A stretch of DNA of 64,000 nucleotides from Pseudomonadota bacterium (GTDB lineage Bacteria; Pseudomonadota; Alphaproteobacteria; Rhizobiales; Rhizobiaceae): NCBI GenBank assembly GCA_023404095.1, contig JAEYDD010000071.1:1-64000 (forward strand). The letters are read 5' to 3'. Numbering within the stretch: the stretch's first letter is position 1; each line of letters opens with the position of its first letter. The notes under the pieces were generated by a model that ran no database searches, was not told the DNA's origin, and worked only from the letters and a program-made list of their open reading frames with translations. The position numbers and the translations under genes were made by a program. Shown here one piece after another: positions 1 to 6,900 of this stretch.

Positions 1-68
1 TAGCCTCGCTCCGTGATCTGACGCACGGCGTCGCGATTAAAATCTTCGCTGAAATTCGATTTGCTCAT
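1..68 (-). CDS. IS3-family transposase OrfA, N-terminal fragment (runs off the window)
   Basis: The minus strand encodes MSKSNFSEDFNRDAVRQI and then runs out of the window. This matches the opening of IS3-family OrfA proteins, which start with a short basic stretch leading into a helix-turn-helix. The ATG at 66-68 is preceded by a GGAAG-type ribosome site. Whether the rest of the gene is intact cannot be seen. Confidence 0.65.
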   Translation of the reverse strand, partial: MSKSNFSEDFNRDAVRQITERG

Positions 69-127
69 GATGCTCTTCCTGCCTCAAAATTAGGAAAGAA
101 GGCGTCTACAAATCTAGGGGCTATTCA
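1..127 (-). mobile_element. End of an IS3-family insertion sequence, cut by the window edge
   Basis: Read on the minus strand, the sequence from 127 begins TGAATAGCCCC, the TG-starting terminus usual for IS3-family elements. An OrfA start follows about 60 bases further in. Only this terminus is in the window, so the target duplication and the other end cannot be checked. The family call rests on the OrfA N-terminus and the terminus form. Confidence 0.6.
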
Positions 128-335
128 GACCTTCATCTCGTCTTCCGCTGGAAGTTCGCGGTAATCCCGGATCGCCAACCTCTGCTCGCGAGTGGCCTGG
201 TTCTTTCAAAGCCTTCGGCGAGCTCCGGGGTACGCACAAGCATAGCGTTCAAGAAAGCTTCGCTTGTTCACCATCTTTACTCGCCGCTTAAACGGGTGAT
301 TCCTTGGAGCACTCGCGATTTTGATATTTTGGTCG

Positions 336-1478
336 TCAGAGGATCCCCCACGCCCGAAACCTCCCCCTCCCCGTCATCTCGCGCAAGCCGAGCTCCGCAA
401 CAATCCGCCGCGCCGCCTGCGGCGTGACCCCGAGGGTTTTGGTGACCGTCCCGGAATGAACGAGCGGCGTCGCCATGACGAACTCGACAAGCTCCGGCAG
501 TTTTGAAGACGCACGTCTACCCGACAGTTTGCGCTCCATCAATTTTCGCGCGAGCGCCAGCCGGTCGTGTTCCTTCAAGCCGATCTCGGCCGCCGCGATG
601 ACCCCATCGGCAATGGCCAGCAGCCGCACCTCTCGACTGCGATGCCGGCGCCGATCGAAGGCGATGGTTTTCAGGCCGAGGTTGATAGCGGTGAGATGCG
701 CGCCGGTGGTGAGGCCGGCTTGGCGCAGTATCGAAACCGCCAGATGGCGGCCGAGCCACGGCGCGTGCTGCAGCACCTCGAGCGTGTTCCAGGCATCAAG
801 GGCGACAATGGCCTGTAGCACAGGCGGCAAATGATCCGCCCGACGCAGCACGGTGCGCCACTCCTCCAGCCGCGTATCCTCGTCCCAGTCAGGATCGTAG
901 ACGAGTGGGTCACGATCCCGCGGCTGGCTTGTTGGCGCGGCTGCGCTTTTCAATACGGCTTCCGAGCGCGCCAACACCGCATCGATGGCGGCCAGTTCGG
1001 CGTCGAGGACGCTGGCGTCGTCGCCGTCCTCGCCCTCCCCAGCTTTCGCCGCATCAACAGGCACCGCGGCGTCTTTGCTCTCGGTGGCGCTGTCATCCAG
1101 AGATGCTGCAGGCCACGCCTGCCCGGCAACGACGTTGTGACGGCGCAGGCTGCGGAGACCGTCCGGGCTGAGCGCCCAGCCGGGCGGCTGCGCCGCGATG
1201 CGCCGGCGGGTGCGCAGGACGTCGCGGGCAATGGTCAGTTCGTGGGTCGGAGTCCGGATGTCATGGCTGGCGTCGTGCAGGACGAGGTCCTCGAGATGGA
1301 CGAGCTCGCCGTCGATCCAGAGCGAGGCGCAGGCATCAGTGAAATTTTGGCGTTCGAGGAAGCCGCTTCCCACCTCGGAGCGCGAAACACGCTCGTCGAG
1401 CCGGGCGAGTGCTGTTCCAGCCTCGAAAGCGGGCTTAAGCAGGCTCTGGATGGGCAAATTCGTGAGATCGTAAGGCAT
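336..1478 (-). CDS. DUF1612 / RHE_PE00001-family protein with C-terminal helix-turn-helix
   Basis: About 380 residues. The N-terminal part (MPYDLTNLP, then DACASLWIDGELVHLEDLV and RTPTHELTIA near residues 45-90) is characteristic of the RHE_PE00001 family (DUF1612), common on rhizobial plasmids. The middle is acidic and low in complexity. The C-terminal 60-70 residues (LGVTPQAARRIVAELGLREMTGRGRFRAWG) form a winged or HTH DNA-binding region. I chose the ATG at 1478 because family members begin this way; an upstream ATG at 1487 is possible. Function is unknown, and a DNA-binding role is inferred from the HTH. It is divergent from the vapBC-integrase operon, with inverted repeats between them. 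Confidence 0.75.
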   Translation of the reverse strand: MPYDLTNLPIQSLLKPAFEAGTALARLDERVSRSEVGSGFLERQNFTDACASLWIDGELVHLEDLVLHDASHDIRTPTHELTIARDVLRTRRRIAAQPPGWALSPDGLRSLRRHNVVAGQAWPAASLDDSATESKDAAVPVDAAKAGEGEDGDDASVLDAELAAIDAVLARSEAVLKSAAAPTSQPRDRDPLVYDPDWDEDTRLEEWRTVLRRADHLPPVLQAIVALDAWNTLEVLQHAPWLGRHLAVSILRQAGLTTGAHLTAINLGLKTIAFDRRRHRSREVRLLAIADGVIAAAEIGLKEHDRLALARKLMERKLSGRRASSKLPELVEFVMATPLVHSGTVTKTLGVTPQAARRIVAELGLREMTGRGRFRAWGIL

Positions 1479-1480
1479 TG

Positions 1481-1526
1481 AAATCAAATGATTTGTTAAA
1501 AGAACTCTATATTAAAGTTAGAGTTC
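1481..1526. promoter_or_regulatory. Two inverted repeats upstream of the DUF1612 gene
   Basis: A perfect 8-bp-arm inverted repeat (GAACTCTA, 9-base spacer, TAGAGTTC) spans 1502-1526. A 6-bp-arm repeat (AAATCA, AA, TGATTT) spans 1481-1494. Both lie in the AT-rich stretch just upstream of the DUF1612 start. They are plausible operator sites, perhaps autoregulatory, but no factor can be assigned from sequence. Confidence 0.4.
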
Positions 1527-1591
1527 CTCACTCAATAGAAATGATGCAGGGGTCCATGACCCCCGATAAGTTTTAGGTATCGATAGTGAAG

Positions 1592-1610
1592 CGTACACGT
1601 GCATTGTACG
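1592..1610. promoter_or_regulatory. Candidate operator upstream of the vapBC operon
   Basis: Perfect inverted repeat CGTACA, 7 bases, TGTACG, about 50 bases before the antitoxin ATG. VapB/Phd antitoxins usually bind palindromes of this size to repress their own operon. That role here is inferred from position only. Confidence 0.35.
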
Positions 1611-1662
1611 TTCATTGAAGCCATGATACCTTGCCGTTGCAAGCCAGCAAGCGGAGGCGCCG

Positions 1663-1953
1663 ATGCCCCAGACCAGCTATAAGATCAGCGAAGCCCGCAA
1701 GCATTTCGCGGAGGTGCTCGAACGCGCCAGCCAGGGCGAGGAGATCATGATCACGCGCGGCAACCAGGTCTATGCCCGCATCGGCCCGGCGGACGGCGGC
1801 AAGCGCCCGTTCGGCCTGCTTCGTCAGCGCGGCCTGCCGGACGACCTCTTCGACGAAGTCGACGCCGAACAGGCTGCAATCGATGCCGGCGACTGGAATG
1901 ACGATGTCGGCATCTCCCAGCGCAAGCCCGAAAACAGCCGCCAGCCAACATGA
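1663..1953 (+). CDS. Phd/YefM-family antitoxin of a VapBC-type pair
   Basis: 96 residues. The N-terminus (SYKISEARKHFAEVLERASQGEEIMITRGNQVYARI) is the Phd/YefM DNA-binding fold: a beta strand, a helix and a second beta pair. The acidic C-terminal third (DDLFDEVDAEQAAID) is the type of tail that wraps the toxin. It is the first gene of a four-gene run, and its stop overlaps the vapC start by four bases (ATGA), so translation is probably coupled. Its known family role is to neutralise the cognate PIN toxin and repress the operon. Confidence 0.85.
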   Translation: MPQTSYKISEARKHFAEVLERASQGEEIMITRGNQVYARIGPADGGKRPFGLLRQRGLPDDLFDEVDAEQAAIDAGDWNDDVGISQRKPENSRQPT

Positions 1954-2327
1954 AGGTGCTGCTCGACAGCCACGCGGTGTATTGGTGGACGATCGGCAGT
2001 GATCGGCTTTCTTTGACGGCACGCTCGATGATCGAGGACAAGGCCAACACGATTCTTGTCAGCGCTGTCTCATTCTACGAGCTCGACAACAAGATGCGGC
2101 TGAAAAAGCTCGATCTCAGGCCCCAGGAATTGCGGGCCGCCGTTTCCGACAGCGGCCTGCAGACGCTTGCCATCACCGATCTTCATGCCGAACTGGCGGC
2201 AAGCTTCGACTGGGAGCACCGCGACCCATGGGACCGCCTGCTCGCGGCCCAGACACGGCTGGAACACTGCACGTTTGTTTCCGTTGACGGCGCCTTCGAC
2301 GCGGTGCTGCACGAACGGGTCTGGTAG
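1950..2327 (+). CDS. vapC: VapC-family PIN-domain toxin
   Basis: 125 residues, the usual PIN toxin length. The acidic residues of the PIN ribonuclease site are visible: LLDSHAVYWW (Asp6), SAVSFYELDNK (Glu near 45) and HRDPWDRLLAAQT (Asp residues near 92-95), with VSVDGAF near the C-terminus. PIN toxins cleave specific RNAs. The gene overlaps its antitoxin by four bases and is followed after six bases by a second antitoxin-like gene, an unusual arrangement. The gene appears intact. Confidence 0.88.
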   Translation: MKVLLDSHAVYWWTIGSDRLSLTARSMIEDKANTILVSAVSFYELDNKMRLKKLDLRPQELRAAVSDSGLQTLAITDLHAELAASFDWEHRDPWDRLLAAQTRLEHCTFVSVDGAFDAVLHERVW

Positions 2328-2333
2328 CGGACG

Positions 2334-2660
2334 ATGAAGATTTACGTTCATGTCGGAGAAGCGGCTGAACGGTTGGAGGAGCTGGTCGCGCTGACCTTCC
2401 GGGGCGATGATGTCTTCGTGTGTCGGGGCGCGCGTCCCGTCGCGCAGCTTACCGTTTTCTCTCAGGAGGGTGGGCGTCCCGCAAATGAAGCCGCTGCGGG
2501 CGTCGCGGGAGACACCCAGAGCGGCAAACGGACCGAGGCCGGTGGCTTCTATTCGATCCATGAGGTCTGGACTTGCGCCGCCTCCGGCAAGGCGGGCGCG
2601 AACCAAGATATGACGTCGGCACACGACGATCTCTACGACGCCGACGGCCTGCCGAAATGA
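2334..2660 (+). CDS. Second Phd-like antitoxin-type small protein
   Basis: 108 residues. The first 45 (MKIYVHVGEAAERLEELVALTFRGDDVFVCRGARPVAQL) have the Phd/YefM pattern. The tail ends HDDLYDADGLPK, an ending seen in many rhizobial antitoxins. The middle is low in complexity and poorly conserved. No toxin follows; the next gene, overlapping by four bases, is a tyrosine recombinase. It may be an orphan antitoxin, an anti-addiction module, or a regulator of the operon. Family assignment is moderate and function is inferred. Confidence 0.6.
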   Translation: MKIYVHVGEAAERLEELVALTFRGDDVFVCRGARPVAQLTVFSQEGGRPANEAAAGVAGDTQSGKRTEAGGFYSIHEVWTCAASGKAGANQDMTSAHDDLYDADGLPK

Positions 2661-3811
2661 GCGAGGTCTCCTCAGCCGCCCTCAAACGCGCGGAAGGGTT
2701 GGATGCACTCGATGCGATCCTGCCGTTCGACCGGCGTGATCAGCTGGCAGCGCTGTTGACCGATGACGACGTCGCCACGCTGAAGCACCTGGCGATGGAG
2801 GGCATGGGGGCAAACACGCTGCGCGCGCTTGCCTCCGACCTTGCCTATCTCGAGGCCTGGTGCGTGCTTTCCACCGGTACTCCCCTCCGCTGGCCCGCAC
2901 CAGAAGCGCTGCTGCTGAAATTCGTCGCCCACCATCTGTGGGATCCGATCCGGCGCGAGAACGACCCGTCGCATGGGATGCCGGCGGAGGTCGAGTTCGG
3001 GTTGCGTGACCAGGGACTGCTGCGCGTCGACGGCCCGCATGCACCGGCGACGGTGCGGCGGCGGCTGACATCCTGGTCGATCCTGACGCGCTGGCGCGGA
3101 CTTGCCGGCGCCTTTTCCGCCCCGTCGCTGAAGAGTGCCTTGCGGTTGGCCGTCCGCGCCACCGGGCGGCCACGTCAGCGCAAGAGCAAGAGCGCCGTTA
3201 CCGCCGATGTTCTCGGCCAACTGCTGACGACCTGCGGCGGCGACCGCCTTGTCGATATCCGCGACCGCGCTATTTTTTTGACCGCCTTTGCCTCCGGCGG
3301 ACGCCGGCGTTCTGAGATCGCCAACCTGCGGGTCGAAGACCTAATCGAGGAAGAGCCAGTCCGCGCGATTCCCGACGACCCGGCATCCCCTCCCCTCCCC
3401 TGCCTGGCCATCCGCCTCGACCGCAGCAAGACGACGGGACCGGACGATGATGCCCGCTCGCTGATGATCGGCCGACCGGTGGAGGCGCTGAAGCGATGGC
3501 TGGACGAAGGCCGGATCGAGAGCGGTCCGGTGTTTCGGCGCATCGATCAGTGGGGCAACGTCGACCGCCGCGCGCTGAGCCCGCAGTCGATCAACCTGAT
3601 CCTCAAATCCCGCTGCGCCAAGGCCGGGCTCGATCCAGAAAAGTTCTCCGCCCACGGCCTGCGCTCCGGCTATCTGACCGAAGCCGCCAATCGCGGCATA
3701 CCCCTGCCAGAGGCGATGCAGCAATCGCAGCACAGATCGCTGACCCAGGCAGCCGCCTATTACAACAATCCCGACCGCAAGCGTGGTCGGGCGGCGCGGT
3801 TGATTGTCTGA
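2657..3811 (+). CDS. Site-specific tyrosine recombinase / integrase
   Basis: 384 residues from the ATG at 2657, which overlaps the preceding stop (ATGA). An upstream in-frame start at 2573 would lie inside the antitoxin-like gene and is less likely. The N-terminal half is a core-binding (SAM-like) domain. The catalytic half carries the first Arg in GGRRRSEIANLR, the HxxR box in HGLRSG, a His in SQHRSL and the Tyr in AAAYYNN. All expected catalytic residues are present, so the enzyme may be active. No att site was recognised nearby. Placement as the last gene of a toxin-antitoxin operon suggests a plasmid stability or resolution role, which is inference. Confidence 0.85.
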   Translation: MSEVSSAALKRAEGLDALDAILPFDRRDQLAALLTDDDVATLKHLAMEGMGANTLRALASDLAYLEAWCVLSTGTPLRWPAPEALLLKFVAHHLWDPIRRENDPSHGMPAEVEFGLRDQGLLRVDGPHAPATVRRRLTSWSILTRWRGLAGAFSAPSLKSALRLAVRATGRPRQRKSKSAVTADVLGQLLTTCGGDRLVDIRDRAIFLTAFASGGRRRSEIANLRVEDLIEEEPVRAIPDDPASPPLPCLAIRLDRSKTTGPDDDARSLMIGRPVEALKRWLDEGRIESGPVFRRIDQWGNVDRRALSPQSINLILKSRCAKAGLDPEKFSAHGLRSGYLTEAANRGIPLPEAMQQSQHRSLTQAAAYYNNPDRKRGRAARLIV

Positions 3812-3880
3812 CGAAGGACCGATAGCGCGAGCGGGCGAACCTGTTGCTACTGGAGCAAACCCGCACTCCAGAAATGGCAA

Positions 3881-3908
3881 CGCCTTCGCTCTGCTGAGAG
3901 CGAAGGCG
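3881..3908. terminator. Strong stem-loop between convergent integrase and adhesin genes
   Basis: Perfect 12-bp stem (CGCCTTCGCTCT / AGAGCGAAGGCG) with a GCTG loop, between the integrase stop and the adhesin stop on the other strand. There is no long U tract on either side, so it is an imperfect intrinsic terminator, but its position between convergent genes supports a bidirectional terminator role. Confidence 0.55.
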
Positions 3909-3913
3909 GCTCT

Positions 3914-6900
3914 CTACAAAATGAAATCGCCCTTGGTCAGGCCAATGAGGCCGGTCAGTTCGATCTGGAAGTCGGCCTGCTGGTTGCGGTCGGTGTCGCC
4001 GTAGACGATGGTGCGGTCGTTTTCCGTGCCCTTTTCGTCGAAGATGCGGAAGATCACTTCGCCGGCCTTGCCGGTGAAGTCGTTCTTGCCGCGCCAGACG
4101 AAGTCCTGGTTGCCGGAGCGCGTGCTGTCGGCGTCAATCTTCGACAGGTCGAGCTTGTCCTGCGCGTTGACGAAGTCGGTGATGATGTCGCGCTTGTCGC
4201 TGCCCGAGAGCGGGTTGTAACCGCCGTTATTGACAAGGCCGGACTGGCCGGGAGCGGAATCCTTGACCGAGGTGAAGACGAAGGTATCGCGGCCGGAGCC
4301 GCCGGTCATTATGTCGACGCCGGAGCCGCCGAGCAGCCGGTCGTTGCCGGCGCCGCCCGAGAGGATGTCGTTGCCGCCGCGGCCCTCGAGCACGTCGTCG
4401 GCGGAGGTGCCGGTCAGCTTGTCCTTGCCGGAAGTTCCCGTCTTCGTTTCCGCAATGTCGGTGACGCCCACCTTGAAGGTCTGCCAGTCCTCATGCTTCG
4501 TGCCGATCGAGGGGTCGTCGAGGAGCACGGTGACGTTCAGCGAGGGGTTGGTCTCGTAGTCGAGCTTGGCCCCCTTCTTCAGCCACAGCGCGCCGTTCTT
4601 GATCTCGAACAGCTTCGCGTCGCGCCCGGCGAGCGACAACTTGTTGTTGCCGCCGTCGGGGTCGGAGATCTTCAGCGTCGCCACCTTGCGCGCCGAGGCG
4701 GTCGAGGCATCCTCGGCGATCTGGCGCAATGTCTGCGTGGCGACGAGCTCCGGTGCGTCATTGACCGGGGTGACGGCGAGGTTGAATGTGCCGGAGACCG
4801 GCGTCGAGCGATCTTCGTTGCCGTCCTCGACGGCGACCTTGAAGGAGGCCCTGGTCGATTCTGAGCCGGAATGGACGAAACTGACCATGCCGCTCGCGAG
4901 TTCGGCGCCGGTGAAGCTGGTCGCGGCCTTGCCGTTAACCTGGACCTTGCCGTTCAAGGTGGCGGATACGGTGAAGCGGACGCCGGAGGCGCTGTCGTCG
5001 GGATCGGAGAAGTTGAGATCGGCGGTGGTGATCCTATAGCTGCCGCCCTCCTTCACCGTCGCCTTCAGGTCGCCGGTGAGCGTCGGCGCGTCGTTGACCG
5101 GGGTGACGGCGAGGTTGAAGGTTCCGGCGACCGGTGTCGAGCCATCCTCGTTGCCGTCCTCGACGGCGACCTTGAAAGAAGCCTTGCTCGATTCTGCACC
5201 GGAATGGACGAAGCTGACCTTGCCGGCGGCGAGTTCGGCGCCGGTAAAGCTCGTTGCCGTCTTGCCGTTGACATAGACCTTGCCGGCCGTCTGGCTGGAA
5301 ACGGTGAAGCGCACTCCCGAAGCCATGTCGTCGGGATCGGAAAAGTTCAGGTCGGCGGAGGTCAGCCTGTAGATGCCGCCTTCCTTGACGGTGGCCTTCA
5401 GGTCGCCGGTGAGAGTGGGGGCATCGTTGACCGGGGTGACGGCGAAGTTGAAATTGGATTTGACTGGCGTCGAGCCGTCCTCATTGCCGTCTTCGACCGA
5501 GATCTTGAACGAGGCCTTGGTCGTCTCCGAGCCGTCGTGGACGAAGCTGACCTGACCGGCGGCAAGCTCGGCGCCGGTGAAGCTCGTCGCCGCCGTGCCG
5601 TTGACCAGAATCTTGCCCGCCGTCTGGCTTGAGACGGTAAAGCGGACACCCGACGCCGTGTCGTCGGGATCGGAAAAGTTCAGGTCGGTGGTCATCAGCT
5701 TGTAGCTGCCGTCTTCCTTGACGGTCGCGGCGAGGTCGCCGGTCAGGACCGGGGCCACGTTGCCGGAGGCATCGACTATGACGTTGCGGGTCGGTCCGAC
5801 GTTTTTCAGCGTCGGCTTGACGGGGTTGCCGGCGCCGTCGCGGATGCTTCCGCCATTGAGGTCGAGAGTGGTGCCGACTGCTATCCCGTCCAAATCCCAC
5901 TGGCCGGTGGTGACGATCAGACGGAACATGAACGTGTTGGAGCCGCTGCCAGACAGATACTCGGCATAGGCGACCTGGCTGCCGATCTGGACGGCGAAGC
6001 GCGGCGTTCCAAAGCTCGTGTCGACTATGGCGGCTTCTGACAGGTTGACGACGAAGTCGAGCGACTGCCCGGCATGATAGGTGCCGGGAGCAGGGCCAGA
6101 AACGCTCGCGACCTCCGGCAAGAGACTGTCGATGATGTAGTTGCCGGAAGCGGTGGTTCCGAAGCCGGCGTTGCCCGAGGCATTCAGCACCCCGGAATTG
6201 TCCAGCGTGATGACGTTGCTCGTATCATTGGTGCCGGCGGTAGGCGTGAACGTCGCTGTCCAGGTGACCCCGCCGTCCGACGAAGTGACCGCAGTCAGTG
6301 AGCCGTTGGAGACCGTGAGATCGGCGTTGGTGAACCCGGTCACCGCCTCGCTGAAGGTAAATGTTACCAGTGTCGTTTCGCCAACCGCCAGCGCGCTGTC
6401 GGCGACGACGATCGTGGCCGTCGGACGCACCGTGTCGACGGTGTAATTGTTGGAATCGGTGGTTCCGGACCCGGCATTGCCCGAGGCATTCAGCACCCCG
6501 GAATTGTCCAGCGTGATGACGTTGCTCATATCAGCGATGCCGGCGGTGGGCGTGAGCGTGGCCGTCCAGGTCACGCCGCCGTCGGACGAGCTCACCGCGC
6601 TGAGCGTACCGTTGGCAATAATCAGGTCGGCGTTGGTGAACCCGGTCACGGCCTCACTGAAGGTGACGGTCACCAGCGACTGTTCGCCCGCTTTCAACGC
6701 GGTATCGGCGACAATGATGGTGGCCGTCGGACGCACGGTGTCGATGGTGTAGTTGGCAGAGTTGGTGGTGCCCGTCCCGGCATTGCCGGCGAGATCCGCA
6801 AGGCCGGTATTGTTCAGCGTGATGACGTTGCTCGTATCAGCGATGCCGGCGGTGGGCGTGAGCGTGGCCGTCCAGGTGATGCCGCCGTCGGACGAACTCA

